This document shows, in pieces, positions 20,231 to 34,380 of a stretch of DNA of 64,000 nucleotides. This DNA is from Labia minor (lineage: Eukaryota > Arthropoda > Insecta > Dermaptera > Spongiphoridae). The DNA is taken from positions 68,349,719 to 68,413,718 of the forward strand of contig OY720348.1 in NCBI GenBank assembly GCA_963082975.1. The letters are read 5' to 3'. The position numbers were made by a program, and so were the translations under genes. The notes under the pieces were generated by a model. It was not told the origin of the DNA, made no database searches, and saw only the letters and a program-made list of their open reading frames with translations. Numbering within the stretch: the stretch's first letter is position 1; the number at the start of each line of letters is the position of its first letter.

Positions 20231-23200
20231 AAGTGGAGAAACAAGAAAAATCATAAAAATACAACAATAAAGTAAAAACAAAAAATAGATCGGCCTAACA
20301 GGTGAAATTGAACATTTTTCAATTAAATAAGAATTTAGAGATAGAAAGAGATTTTTTAGTATATAAGATTGTGAAGTGATAGCAAAAAATGTTTAAAAGA
20401 AAGGAAATGATAACTAAATAGGAGAGATGAGGTCTCCATTATTATTATATATCTAATAAATAAAAACGAAATGATGATGGTGGTGATAAGAAAATGAATG
20501 TTGAAATTAATAAGACCAAAAAGGTTCATGGTAAGTGAATTAAGTTTATTTGATATTATAATAATTTATTTTAATTAAGAAATTAATAAATTTTATAACA
20601 AGATAGTGAAAGATGAGGAAATGAAATTTTAATTTTTTATTTCGATTTATTTCCATTTAATAAGTTAAATAAAATAAGGGTTCATGTTACTTATGTTGCA
20701 GATACAATATGGAGAACAGACAAATATAAATGGAATGAAGAAAAAATTAGAAAAAAGGGAAAAATACACATATAATTAGAAAATATTATTCTATATTTCA
20801 TTGAATCCAATAATCAAAATATATGTAATTCTATGTATTTCAATAGGCCTGTATGCGTATGATGTAATAGAAATATCAAAAATAAAATTACATTCAATGT
20901 AGAGACTAGAATTGTTATCCATGAGTATTCGGTTGGAGATGTTGCTTCCTTGAGAGTTCTTGTCAAAATGACTCCTCGAAAGATCTCACTTCAGCTTAAA
21001 TAGAAAAAAGATAATATTACATTTCTAATCCGATAAGTGTCCTCTTTTGTTATTGAAAAAAATAAAATAATTTGAAAAGAAATCAATTTATTATTTTAAT
21101 AAAAGCAAATATTAAATGTCAATCAATTATACTTGTATATCCATTATTTTAATACTTATTCAATTTAAATTAGATTTCTTTTTATATTATGTTATATTAT
21201 TTCTATTCTTATATTTTCATCTGTTAGATTGTCTTTTTTATTAAACATCTCTTAATTGAATAAATACATAAATAATTTAGATCTTATATATTTTTTAAAG
21301 TATATTTGAATCGTTGCAAACTAAAAGGTTTATTGGCGATTTTTTGACGGTTTATATATATAAAAATATTAATTAATATGCTTATTAAGGTTTTAGTTTC
21401 AGAAATAAGTTTATTAGCGGAATAAGTATAAATTATAAATTATTAATTATTTTAACCTTCAATTTAAAAGGAAAACATTTTTCCAACATATTTTTAGAAA
21501 TATACTATTTCTAAAATCATCCCTACAATTTATTTTCTTTAAAGTGGATTCAAATTATTTAAATATTTAAATTAATTAATAATAAACAATGAGTTATGTT
21601 TTCAAAAATAGTTTCTTTCAAAGTTTCAAATTAAAGTTATTCTGACATATTTATTTAGTAGTTTATTATATTAATGAGATTTGAGAATTGCTATTTTATA
21701 TTATATTTTTTAATAATTTATATATTTCATATACTTAACTTAAATTGATCTAATTTTATTTTTTAATTTTTTCAGAAAGATAACTCCATACATCAATGAG
21801 AAAGAAGAAAAAGAAGGCAAGATGAGATCTTTGAAGAAATATCCATCAATTTATTTTTATGTATTTATTTATTGAATTTATTGTATTTGTTATTGTATTT
21901 ATATTGTAATAATTTATATATAATTATAATATGTAACTTGCTTTAATTTTTGAAAAACTACAAATAAAAAAAAAACAAATGTAAATAATTATGATGTTTT
22001 TATTTGAGGTTAAATTTCCTATCCTTTCCTTTTAAATTTCTATTCCTTATATATATATATATATATCAATTGAATTTTTTATTCCTATTTTCCTCTACTT
22101 TTGAATAACAAACCATCATTGGTTAAATGCTATTAAATTATGCTAGAAAAATAAAAATGGATAGAATACATAAAAGTTATAGACAGAAAGATAGATAGGA
22201 ATAAAAAAAATGTGTCTTATTAATTTAAATATAAGAGATGAGAATTTCATTTTTATAATTGTATAATAAATTAATTGATGTAAAAAAAGAAAAGATAATA
22301 AATAATATTTTAATAAGTGATATGCTAAGAAGAAATGATACATAAGATGCTGAGACAACAGAAAAACAGCAGAGGGATAAGTAATAGGATTAATAGAAAT
22401 AAGAATAAATTAATAGGAATAAAAAAAGGATATGTATTATTAATCCAAATATAATATAAAAATGATAGATGAGATTTTCATTTTTATTATTTCTTAATAA
22501 ATATCTATAAAGAAGAAGATGTTTGTATTATTAATAAAAACGGTTGATGAGGGTTTTTAATTGTTCATTTCTATCCATTCCTATATATTCAGACTTTAAA
22601 TAAGATAGAAAAAAGATTAAAAATACTATTTCAATTTACATAAAAAGAAAAAAGGTTTTCTAAAATCATTCCTACAATTTATTTTATTTTTTGATTTAAA
22701 GTCGATTTTCAAATTATTTAAATATTTAAATTAAATAATAATAAAGAAAGTGATACACTTTCATAAGTATTTTCTCTCAATTAAAGTTATAATTATTATT
22801 ACTATTTCATTGATTGGTTTTGGATTGGAGATGATGCTCCCTTGGCATTTCATATTAAAGTGACTCTGTGAGAGGAACCACTTCATCTAATATAGCAAAA
22901 AGTTAATATATTAATATTACAATTCTAATCTGATAATTATCCTCTATTACGAAAATATACAATAAATTTATTATTTTAATAATACGAATATTAAATGTCA
23001 ATCAGTTATACTTGAAAGATCTTTTATTATTGTTTATTTTAATTAACATATTTTATTTTCATAATTATTCTTTAATTTATTATATATTTTCTAATAAGAT
23101 TAGACATTTAATATATTCAACAATTTATTTCAAAGTTTCAAATTAAAGTTTTTCTTACATATGTAATTCTATGTATTTCAATAGACCTATATACATATGA

Positions 23201-26200
23201 TGTAATAGAAATATTAAAAATAAAATTACATTCAATCTGGAGACTAGAATTGTTATCCATGAGTATTCGATTGGAGATGTTGCTTCCTTGAGAGTTCTTG
23301 TCAAAATGAGTGAAAGATCTCATTTCACCTTAAAGAGAAAAAAGATAATATTTTTATATTAATATTACATTTCTAATCCGATAATTGTCCTCTTTTGTTA
23401 TTGAAAAAAATAAAATAATTTGAAAAGAAATCAATTTATTATTTTAATAATAGAAAATATAAATGTCAATCAATTATTTTAATAGTTATTCATTTGAAAT
23501 TAGATTTCTTTTTATATTATGTTGTATTATTTAAATTCTTTATTTTTTTATATATTAGATTGTCTTATTTATTAAACATCTTTGAATTGAATAAATACAA
23601 CAATAATTTAGATCTTATATATTATTAAAAGTATATTTGAATCGTTGTAAACTAAAAGGTTTATTGAAGATTTTTTGACAGTATATATATATATATATAT
23701 ATATATAATAATCCCTACAATTTATTTTATATATATATAAACATTAATTAATCTGTCTATAAAGTTTTTAGTTGCAGAAATAAGTGTATTTATGGAATAA
23801 CTATAAATTATAAATTTTTAATTATTTTAACTTTCAATTTAAAAGGAAAACATTTTTTCCAAAATATTTTTGGAAAAATACTATTTCTAAAATAATCCCT
23901 AGAATTTATTTTCTTTATTTCTTTAAAGTGGATTCAAATTATTTAAATATTTAAATTAAATATTAATAAACAAAGAGTTATTGTTTTCAAAAATAGTTTC
24001 TTTCAAAGTTTCAAATTAAAGTTATTCTTACATATTTATTTAGTAGTTTATTATATTAATGAGATTTGAGAATTGCTATTTTATATTATATTTTTTAATA
24101 ATTTATATATTTCATATACTTAACTTAAATTGATCTAATTTTATTTTTTAATTTTTTCAGAAAGATAACTCCATACATCAATGAGAAAGAAGAAAAAGAA
24201 GGCAAGATGAGATCTTTGAAGAAATATCCATCAATTTATTTTTATGTATTTATTTATTGAATTTATTGTATTTGTTATTGTATTTATATTGTAATAATTT
24301 ATATATAATTATAATATGTAACTTGCTTTAATTTTTGAAAAACTACAAATAAAAAAAAAACAAATGTAAATAATTATGATGTTTTTATTTGAGGTTAAAT
24401 TTCCTATCCTTTCCTTTTAAATTTCTATTCCTCATATATATATATCAATTGAATTTTTTATTCCTATTTTCCTCTCCTTTTCAATATCCAATCATCATTG
24501 GTTAAATTCTAAATAAATTATGCTAGAAAAATAAAAATGGATAGAATACATAAAAGTTATAGACAGATAGATAGATAGGAATAAAAAAAAGAATATGTCT
24601 TATTAATCTAAATATAATAATAAAAATGAGAGATGAGATTTTCATTTTTATTATTAATTATTAGATATCTAAAAAGAAGAAGTGAGATGCTGATAAGAAA
24701 ATGTAGGATATTTGTGTTTACAAGGCTCATGAGAGATTTCAATTGTTCTTTACTCTACACAACCCTGTTTAAATAAAAAACAAAATTTAATTAAAAAATA
24801 TCGATGTGTATAATATATTAACTTATAAATATAAATAAAACAAGGATAATCTAGAAATAAAAATTTTGACTTGTGAGAGTGAGAAAAAGATAAAAATTAT
24901 AGATGAGATAAACATTTTTATTATTATATACTAAATTAATTGATATGATAAAAAATAGAAATTAAATAATATTTTCATAAGTGATATGCAATGAAGGAAA
25001 GATACATAAAGATGCTGAGACAACAGAGAATCAGAAGGAAGGGGTAATTAATAATAATATATATATCGAATAAGTAAATAAAATTGTAATAGTGAAATAG
25101 GATATAAATATTATTTAATAATCATAAGAAGTAAAACTTATTTGAAATTGGATGAAATATTTAGACATTTTTTCAACAAATTTTAAAGTTTTTCTAAAAT
25201 CATCCCTACAATTTATTTTATTTTTTATTTAAAGTCGATTCAAATTATTTAAATATTTAAATTAAATAAGAATAAAGAAAGAGTTACATTTTCATAAGTA
25301 TTTTCTCTCAATTAAAGTGATAATTATTATTACTATTTCATTGATTGGTTTTTGATTGGAGATGTTGCTCCCTTGGCATTTCATATAAAAGTGACTCTGT
25401 GAGAGGAACCACTTCATCTAATATAGCAAAAAGTTAATATATTAATATTACAATTCTAATCTGATAATTATCCTCTATTTTGATTATTATTTATTTATTA
25501 TTATTATTTATTTATTTATTTATTATTATTATTTATTTATTTATTTATTATTATGATTATTATTATTAAAATTTATTTATTTAATATTATTAATATTTAT
25601 TTATTAATCAAAATTCACGCTTTTACTATGCAATCATTGATAAAAAATTATGATATCGATGAAATATGAATTTATTCGTGTTTAGATTCAGAAATGGAAG
25701 AAAATGATATCTAATAAATAAATATATCTCTTGTATTTAAAAAAGTAGTACTATACCTAAAATATTTGGAAAAAATCACGCTTTTTCTATGAATTGATGA
25801 CTTTCTGTAATATTTATGAAATACTACTAATAATAAAAAAAAACAAATTTAAATAATTTTGAAATATTTATTTGAAGTTAAATTTCCTGTCCATTTCTTT
25901 TCATTTTCTAATCCTAAATATACTAGATAAATATCAATAAAATTTTCGAAATAATAATAAATAAAGAGTAATATTTTCATAAGTATCTTCTCTCAATTAA
26001 AGTTATAATTGTTATTATTATTTAACTCTCTTAACATTGGATTCAATGGAGAGTATAAAATTTGAATGTTGTTATCCATGGGTTTTTGATTAGAGATGTT
26101 GTTCCTTGAGATATCAAGGCAGTGTCCTTGTGAAAGGCCTCACTTCAGCTTAAATAATAAAAATTAATATATATAATAGATATATTAAATGATTCTAATC

Positions 26201-26273
26201 CGATAATATTTCTCTTATGTTATTGAAAAAAATAAAATAATTTCAAAAGAAATAAATTTACTTTTGAATAATA
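20231..26273. repeat. Array of decayed modules at the unit junction (unit A)
   Basis: A roughly 6-kb AT-rich stretch built from repeated modules. Each has block a (for example 20909-21050, 23245-23390; frame VIHEYSVGDVASLRVLV) and block b (for example 21770-22010, 24157-24400; acceptor-like ttttttcag, then aaagataactccatacatc, frame KITPYINEKEEKEG). Two longer direct repeats, about 20820-23130 and 23150-25490, share most of this. Further block-a traces lie at 22800, 25350 and 26066. A (TTTA/TTA)n microsatellite lies at about 25485-25600. No intact gene is present. A decayed tandem gene family is plausible. Confidence 0.55.
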
Positions 26274-26587
26274 GCAAATATTAAATGTCACTCAATTTTC
26301 AATTATACTACTATAGTATATCAATTAATGTTTATTTTAATTCTTTATTAATTTTAAATTAAATTTCTTGTTATAGTATATTATTTCTAGTCTTTTCTTT
26401 TTATATATTACATTGGTTTTTATTTGGCTCTTTATTTTAAAATAATTTTCAATGATTTAAAAATTTAATAAAATTATCGAAAATTTGTCCAATCATATTT
26501 TTTTGTTATTTCAGAAAGATAACTCCATACAATTAGTGTTAATAAAGTTATAATTGTTATTATTATTTATCTATCTAAACTCTAAAC

Positions 26588-26817
26588 CAGTGATTCTTAA
26601 CCTTTTTTTACCGCGGCACACTTTTAACGGTTTAAAAATTTGTCGGCACACAAAGAAAAAGATAAGTTTACCGAATTGAAAAAAGTGGTCGCAAAAACGG
26701 TTTACCTTTTTTTTAGAACCTAATTGGAAAAATTTAGAAAAAAAATCGGAAATGTTTAAGAGCTTCTTTACATTAGTAATAATTTGGTGGCACATTTTGA
26801 TAAGTTAAGAATCACTT
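26588..26817. mobile_element. hAT-type MITE (copy B)
   Basis: Orthologous insertion to 315-544, with the same 8-bp ctctaaac flanks. Confidence 0.88.
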
Positions 26818-27329
26818 CTCTAAACCTTTGATTCAATTGAGAATATAAAATTTGGATGTTGTTATCCATGAGTATTCTATTGGAGATGATGCTCCCTTGA
26901 AATTTCTTGTCAAAGTGACTCTGTGAAAGGCATCACTTCAGCTTAAATAGCAAAAAGTTAATATATTATACAATTCTAATCCGATAATTATCATCTTTTG
27001 GTTTTGAAAAAAATAAAATAATTTCAAAAGAAATAAATTTATATTTTTGATAATTTATATATTTAATAACGAAAATTGTTCTAATCTTAATTTTGATTTT
27101 TCAGAAAGATAACTCCATACATCGATGAGAAAAAAGGAGAAGAAATATTGATGAATTTTTATGTATTTATTTATATATTTATTTATAATTATCATATGTA
27201 ACTTTTTCTGTAATTTGTGAATGAATACTAATAATAAAACGAACAAATGTAAATAATTATGAAGTTTTAATTTGAAGTAAACATTCTTATCTTTACCTTT
27301 ATATATTCCTATTCATCATATATACTCAT

Positions 27330-27373
<44 letters not shown>

Positions 27374-27822
27374 AGTTTAAATTCGCATTAAAAAAATGTT
27401 CCAATGATACAAAATTAAATACAATGTTGAAATACCAAAATAATAAAAAAAATAGTTCATTTAATAATTTAACTTTATATTGAAAGAAAAATAAACAGTA
27501 AAAATATAAATATAGGTAAAAAGAATTTAGGAGAGACTCTAATACAATGAATATACACGTAATAAAGTTTTAACACGGAGATTGGTTCCAGAAAAAACCA
27601 CTAAAAAAAACGTATAAAAAAAACATTGATCTTATGGAAAATTGGTGATTGGTTCCTTATCTCTAAAACCTATGAAAATTAGAGAAAAATAGGGATTTTT
27701 TAAGAATATGTATTCAGGTTTATTTATTAAATCACAGATATAATGTGTATTTAAGCATAATTATTAAAGAAAAAAAATAAGCACTCTAAGCTTGATAGTT
27801 CTTACAGTGGCCTCGTTTAAAC

Positions 27823-28579
27823 CAGTGGCGAACCTAGAACTTTTGCCGCCCGGGGCGATCTCCAGTTTGCCGCCCTTTTTATTATAAGTCAATCAAACAG
27901 TGGTATTTATAAATTAATGCACATAAATAAATTATTAAGTTATTTAATCAATATTAATTAATACACAGAGAGTAAATTTTTTATACATATTTGTATGCAC
28001 TCGTAAACATATTAATATAATATTTACTCTTCTAGCTTTCATACTAGAAAAATCGTGTAAAATGCTCTCAAAATTTATATTTATATTTTTTCCACCGGCC
28101 TGCTTTTCAAAAGAAAAATCGATAATTTAAAAAAATATTGCTATATCACTTCAAAGTAATCATAGAAACTTTGCAAAAGAAATGACATCTATAAACTGAT
28201 ATCAAAAAATTTTAGTTAGGAAAAATTGCTGAACAAAATCGTAAAGATGCGTTTACGAATTCAACGAATTTTAATGAATACAATAAAATAAAATTATTAT
28301 CCTGTTCTTGGAAGTAGAATTTAAAATTTACACTAAAATGTATTTATTTACACCGAGGAATAATATTCGAAATCATATAGTTAATCATAATTTATAGAAA
28401 TCAAATAGTAAACTTATAATAATCATAATAATCATTTATTATTTAAGAAAGAAAAAAAAATAAATATGAAATGAATACGTTGCTTTTTACAACTATAACT
28501 AAATATAAAAAATGCCGCCCCAAGATAAGTGCCGCCCGGTGCGGACCGCACCCCCCGCACCCCCCTAGGTACGCCACTG
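27823..28579. mobile_element. Non-autonomous hAT, left copy (unit B)
   Basis: Same element and same mismatched flanks as 1533-2289. Confidence 0.85.
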
Positions 28580-29718
28580 AGGTAATTAGAGTTTTTATAT
28601 CAATAAATGAGACAATTAACTAAATTAAATAATTTCATTTGAATCAAATATATATTTGAAATACTGGTTTTGTTTAAGATGGTATCAATTCACTCTTTAA
28701 TACAAACAATAAATTTATTATTCTACTGTTAACTTATCAAGTAACATTATATTTCTATTCATATTCGTCTTATTATTATATTTTTAATATCTCGCCAGAG
28801 ATAGTATTGCGATCATCAAAATTTGCGATGTCGAGATTTTGATGTTTTTATACGTTTTGAAGATTCCCGAATCATTTTAACTAAGGTTGAGAAAAATGTC
28901 TGTCTGTGTGTGTGTGTGTGTATGTATGTAGGCAAGATTACGCAAAAACGGTTTGAGCTAGAATCATGAAATTTGTGAAAGGGCCGAGCGATAGCTCGGT
29001 GTTCCAGGTATTAATATTATATTTATATATTATATGAATACCATTGTTCCCTGTAAAATATAAATCAAATTGTGCATTATATACAATCAATTAATTACAA
29101 TAAGTATATTCAAATTGCATACCCTTGTAAAAATTAAAAATTCGCCCGAAATACAATCATCAATATTAATATTAATCAGTTAAATATATAATATTTTAAA
29201 GATATAAACATAAAACTATAAAGTATATAACATTAATCAAAGTAAGAATCAAAAATAATCTTTAGTCAACATTAATAAGCCTTTTATTCAAACGGTGTGT
29301 ATTAATAAATTTTAAATAATTTTCTTTTTACATTAATTTCATACCTAAAAATATTTTACCTGTATGAATTGCTAAATTAAAATTTAAATATGATTAAATT
29401 AAATTTAAAATGCTTTTCTCGTGTAAGAAATAAAATAAGGATTTTTATAGTTTCTTTTTTATTTACAATAATTATAGTTTAATAAAATGACATAGTTTAG
29501 ATTTGTATAAATGAATAATAAATACATTAACATAAGAATAATAAAATGATAGTATTCTTAAATATAATAGATAATTAGTAATAGTATATTAATTACTAGA
29601 GCAAATAAAATACTAAGTTAAATAAATCAGATTTTTATTGATTTAAACTATAATTTGTGCTATAAAGTAGAGAAGCTATATTTAAAGAAAATATTGTTTT
29701 CATTATTAAGCCTGTTTT

Positions 29719-31283
29719 TCAAACATTATGTATTAGTAAATGTTTATGTAAACTTGATTTAACATTAAATTTCTTTTCACAATAATTACATTCAAAAGGT
29801 TTTTCTCCTGTATGAATTAATAAATGCGTTTTCAAATTTGATTTCATATTAAATTTCTTTTCACAATAATTACATTCAAAAGGTTTTTCTCCTGTATGAA
29901 TTAGTAAATGATTATTTAAACTTGTTTTTCGATTAAATGTTTTTTTACAATAATTACATTCAAAAGGTTTTTCTCCTGTATGAATTAGTAAATGATTATA
30001 TAAAATTGTTTTTCGATTAAATGTTTTTTTACAATAATTACATTCAAAAGGTTTTTCTCCTGTATGAATTAATAAATGTTTTGCTAAATCAGATTTCTGC
30101 TTAAATCTCTTTTCACAATAATTACATTCAAGCGGTCTTTCTCCTGTATGACTTAATAAATGAAAATCTAAATGTGATTTCGTTGTAAATTTCTTTTCAC
30201 AATAATTACATTTAAAAGGTTTTTCTCCTGTATGAATTAGTAAATGATTATATAAAATTGTTTTTCGATTAAATGTTTTTTTACAATAATTACATTCAAA
30301 AGGTTTTTCTCCTGTATGAATTAGTAAATGTTGATTTAAAGTTGTTTTTCGATTAAATGTTTTTTTACAATAATTACATTCAAAAGGTCTTTCTCCTGTA
30401 TGAATTAATAAATGTCTATCTAAATCAGATTTCTTCTTAAATCTCTTTTGACAATAATTACATTGATTACGATTTTCTTCTGTATGGAATGAATCAGTTT
30501 CTTCCTCAAATTTTTCTTCTAAATATTTCTCTCTATCCTTTTTGAGTTTTACATTATTTTTTAAAATTGAAAATATTTGCTTATGAAAACATTTTTTTAA
30601 ATGTTTCGATAAAAATTCCTCACTTATAAAATTCATATGACAGTAAACGCAAGAATATAGAGGACCTGAAAAAAAAGAATTGTTTTCGTTATTTTAAATC
30701 TTAATATTTTATATATCTAACTATTTTATATTTCAATTTAAGGAATAATATCATTTCAAATAATATTTAAAAAATTAATTTTAGTGACATTAACATTACT
30801 TTCGATCAAAAATTAGAAATAAAAATTACCGGAAATTATTAATGAAATAAATATTTAATTTTAGCTATAAAAAATATTTTATTTTTATTCAAATAAGTTT
30901 TAATAGCATTTAAATTAATATTTAATTTTGTTTAAAATAATATTTTTTATTTTCTATAATATTTAATTTAATTTTTATTAAACAAATATTTACTTTTTTT
31001 ACAAAATAATTTAATTTAACCTACTCCACAGATATATATGCATTTTTTAATAGTTTTTATTTCGTAAACTAGGGGCATCCCCAAAAATATCATAAGAAAT
31101 GTTTATTAGAATAAAAAAAGGAATGCACTGGTAAAGTTTTATTCTAATCCACGTTAAAATAACTTTTTTGTATAATTACCATTTTAGTGCCAATTACCAT
31201 TACTTTCGATGAAAAAAAATATAGTTATAAAAATTACCTATATATATTGGGTATTTTCTGTTTTCTTGTGGATTCAGATCCAT
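29719..31283 (-). CDS. C2H2 zinc-finger protein, 9 fingers (unit B)
   Basis: Tandem-copy counterpart of the gene at 3431-5331, about 330 residues. Exon 1 is 31238-31283, the intron 30666-31237, and exon 2 29719-30665. The leader, C2HC finger and linker match copy A almost residue for residue. The array has 9 fingers instead of 13, exactly four 28-residue repeats fewer, so the difference is whole-finger gain or loss. The first and last fingers (KKKSDLDR and NVKSSLHK) correspond to those of A, which places the change inside the array. The frame is intact to the terminal HNV. Confidence 0.88.
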
Positions 31284-31385
31284 TTTTACTTGATTGATGT
31301 ATTATCAAGTGAAGATCTGTGTCAAATATATTGAATAATTAACTTTTCTGAGATAAACAAGAAGGTACGGATACTCTGTGAAGAA

Positions 31386-31691
31386 ATGTCACCGATGATA
31401 AGAGCAACGATCAACGATATTCGTCTCACCGAGTGTGCGTTAGTGTTAGTACTATTTGCATCCACAAGAGGCGCCACTGCGAATTTAAAAATGTCACCGT
31501 GGAAGTTAGAAACGATATTAGCCCTATGTGTGTGTGGAAATGTCACCGATGATATCAGCAACGATATTCGTCTCACCGACTATCCCTATGTGTGTTTGTT
31601 AGTGTTAGTTCTCTTTGCATCCACAAGAGGTGCGAATTTAAAAAAATTGTGTGTGCCATTTTTTAAATTGAAATTATATTTGTTTTTATAA
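31386..31691 (+). other. Unrecognised 101-codon open stretch with internal repeat (unit B)
   Basis: A plus-strand frame beginning about 100 bp upstream of, and divergent from, the zinc-finger start at 31283. It contains two related segments, each with NDIRLT followed by LVLVLFASTRGA, the second with a hydrophobic run. Unit A has a single segment and no equivalent long frame. The minus strand is also open over much of the same DNA, so this may be non-coding tandem duplication rather than a gene. No family is recognised. Confidence 0.2.
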
Positions 31692-31848
31692 TAAATATAA
31701 TAATTTTATTTGTTCTTTTATTTCATCGATCTGAATTTGTATAGAATAATTATTAATTAAAATTATTAATTAATTAATTGATAATTCTATAGAAACTGTT
31801 AAGTTATATTTAATAGTGATATCTTTAAAAATTGAAAGATCTATCTTT

Positions 31849-32282
31849 GTGGGTCCACGGAACTCGAAATTGTTTGGCCGCAGTAACATCATTTCTCCAA
31901 GTGTCCCTATTCTGAGCTGCACACATCTAACTAGTATTTTCTCCCATCTCTCCCACGCTGTTTTCGACATTGTCCGCACCACAGACCATCCGTTACCGCA
32001 AACCTCGTCCTTGGTCTTCTAAAAGAACATTTCCCAACAAATATATTTTTCTCCTGCCCAACGCAACCTTCTCAATTTTATGACCCTAACTGGAGATGCA
32101 TAGAGGTCATGCAATTATTCCTCGTTATGCAGTCTACGCCATTTCCTGGTGACCTCATCTTTCTTTGGCCCATAAACGCCTCGAAGAATCCTCTTCTCAA
32201 ATACTCTAAATCTACTCTCATCTCCTAAGGTCATAGACCACACCTCACACCCATACAATATAACCACCAAAATAATTGTTTT
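31849..32282 (-). mobile_element. Non-LTR retrotransposon fragment (unit B)
   Basis: Copy of 5750-6183. The jockey-type LINE at 32296 inserted directly beside it. Confidence 0.7.
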
Positions 32283-32295
32283 ATATAATTAATTT

Positions 32296-34380
32296 CAAAC
32301 AAACAGATTGGAACAAATTCCGGAATCTTCTAGAAAATTATTTAACCACGAACATCAGGTTAAAAAGCGAAGAAGACATCGATCATGCAGTACAGCACTT
32401 AACTGTTGCAATTCAAAAAGCAGCATGGTTAGCCACCCCCGTTCCTAAGTACAAAAACTCTTTTGTAGATATCCCTGTACACATAAAGGAAGAAATTCTG
32501 GAAAAAAGACGTCTAAAAAAATGTGGCAAACAAATCGTTCCCCCCTAGCAAAATTAAAACTAAATAAATCAACAAGGAAACTAAAAACACTACTTTCCAA
32601 TTATAAAAACAGATGCATACAAACTTATCTGTCTAACTTATCAGCAAATGAAGCAACTGACTATTCACTATGGAAAGCCACCAAAAGAATTAAAAAAACA
32701 CAATGCTTTAAGTCACCAATTCGAGCACAAGATGGCATCTGGGCGAAATCTAGTACAGACAAGGCTAAATGCTTTGCAAATTACCTAGTAGACGTATTTA
32801 AACCCTACCCAACTGAGATTCAAAACAACCTCGAGGAAAAAAAAATTCAAGACTACCTTCTGACCTCCCCTCATCATCCGGTGGACCCAATCAAACCTTA
32901 TAAAATCAGTGAAATTAAAGAACAAATTAAGCTATTGAACAAAAAAAAATCCCCTGGATTTGACTTAATTACAGCTAAAATTTTACAAGAACTTCCTGAA
33001 GTCGCATTCAAATTTTTAACATTCATATTTAAAGCCGTAATTAGACTCACTTACTTCCCCCTGAGCTGGAAAGTCGCTACGATCATAGTCATCCCCAAGC
33101 CTGGCAAACCTCAGGAAGATGTAAGTTCGTATAGACCCATTAGCCTTCTACCAATGATGTCAAAGATCCTGGAAAAACTCTTCAAAAAACATCTTGATAT
33201 AATTATAAATAATAATAATATAATTCCCAACCATCAGTTTGGCTTTAGAAGTTACCACGGAACGATCGAGCAGGTCCATCGAGTTAACAAAAAAATATCT
33301 GAAGCACTGGAGAGCAGAGAATACTGCTCTGTAGTGTTTTTAGATATAAGACAAGCTTTTGACAAGGTATGGCATGTCGGACTATTATACAAAATCAAGA
33401 AACTATTGCCATATAACTACTATCTAATATTGAGATCTTATCTATGTGATAGACATTTCTTGATTAAGTATTCAGATGAACAAACCCCTCTCCATCCTAT
33501 CCAAGCTGGTGTGCCCCAAGGTAGTGTCCTCGGACCCCTTCTTTATCTCATCTACACTAGCGACCTTCCAACATTCTCCAACGCTACCACTGCCACGTTC
33601 GCTGATGACACTGTTATTATGGTATCAGACAGAAATCCACTAGCGGCTACAGATAAACTACAAAATAATATAAATCAAATCCAAGGTTGGCTATCGAAAT
33701 GGCGTATTAAAGTCAACGAAAAAAAATCTAACCATGTAACTTTTACTAATAGGAGGGACACGTGCCCTCCTATTTTTATTAACAACGAACAGATTCCACA
33801 AAGCGACAACGCCAAATACCTTGGTATGCATCTCGATAAGAGGATGACATGGAAAACCCATATAAGAACCAAAAGGAAACAATTAGGAATACTTCTTTTA
33901 ATTTATAAATGTATCTTTAAACCAGTTTGGACGTACGGGCTGGAACTTTGGGGATCAGCCGCCAACTCTAACATTGAAATAGTAGAAAGATTCCAGGCAA
34001 AAATTCTACGTTTGATAGTGAACGCCCCCTGGTTCGTGCCAAACAAGCTGATAGCCAATAACTTAGGGATCCCATCAGTGAAAAAAGTGATATCAAATCG
34101 TTGTGTAAAATATGTAAACAAACTTGAACACCACCCAAGTAACCTAGTTAAAGACTTGATGGACCCCCCCAGTGCAAGAAGATTAAAAAAAAACTTACCC
34201 AGTGATTCTATCCTACGTTTTAATAGTTAAAACAATTTTTAAAAAGAAATAAAAAGAAGCAACCACTGGGTTGTTTCCTAAATGACAGTAATATTATTAA
34301 TCAATCAAAAGATTTACTCATTGTTATATAAATAGTAACAGATTGTAAATTTATAAATAATAAATAAAAAAAACAAAAAA
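32296..34380 (+). mobile_element. Jockey-like LINE, 5'-truncated (unit B)
   Basis: A 2085-bp insertion flanked by a perfect 13-bp target duplication atataattaattt (32283-32295 and 34381-34393). Unit A has the empty site once, at 6184-6196. The element starts between the endonuclease and RT regions, keeps the whole RT and ends in an A-rich tail. Truncation, A-rich tail and variable target duplication indicate target-primed reverse transcription. Confidence 0.95.
32297..34230 (+). pseudogene. Reverse transcriptase of the jockey-like LINE (unit B)
   Basis: RNA-directed DNA polymerase that would copy the LINE RNA at a nicked chromosomal target. RT landmarks appear in order: KKKSPGFDLITAKIL, IPKPGKPQ followed by SYRPISLLP, NHQFGFR, FLDIRQAFDKVWH, AGVPQGSVLGPLLYLIY, the catalytic FADDT at about 33598-33612, and YLGMHLDKRMTWK. 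The N-terminal endonuclease is absent through 5' truncation. One frame change separates 32297-32548 from 32521-34230. It lies in an A run that has 7 As here and 8 in unit C; the 8-A version reads through in one frame as RRLKKMWQTNRSP. The C-terminal end is at 34228. This copy could not move by itself. Confidence 0.88.

Larger units (their letters stand above)
1..26273. repeat. Macro-tandem unit, copy A
   Basis: First copy of the long tandem unit. Its first bases recur at 26274 and 57282, and the order of landmarks is the same in all copies: hAT MITE, 757-bp hAT, minus zinc-finger gene, La pseudogene, plus zinc-finger gene, second hAT copy, SINE, mariner, decayed modules. Copy A lacks the jockey LINE, the MULE-bearing element and the Helitron seen in B, but keeps two copies of a roughly 2.4-kb module near its end. 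Phase is arbitrary because the window may start inside the array. Confidence 0.93.
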
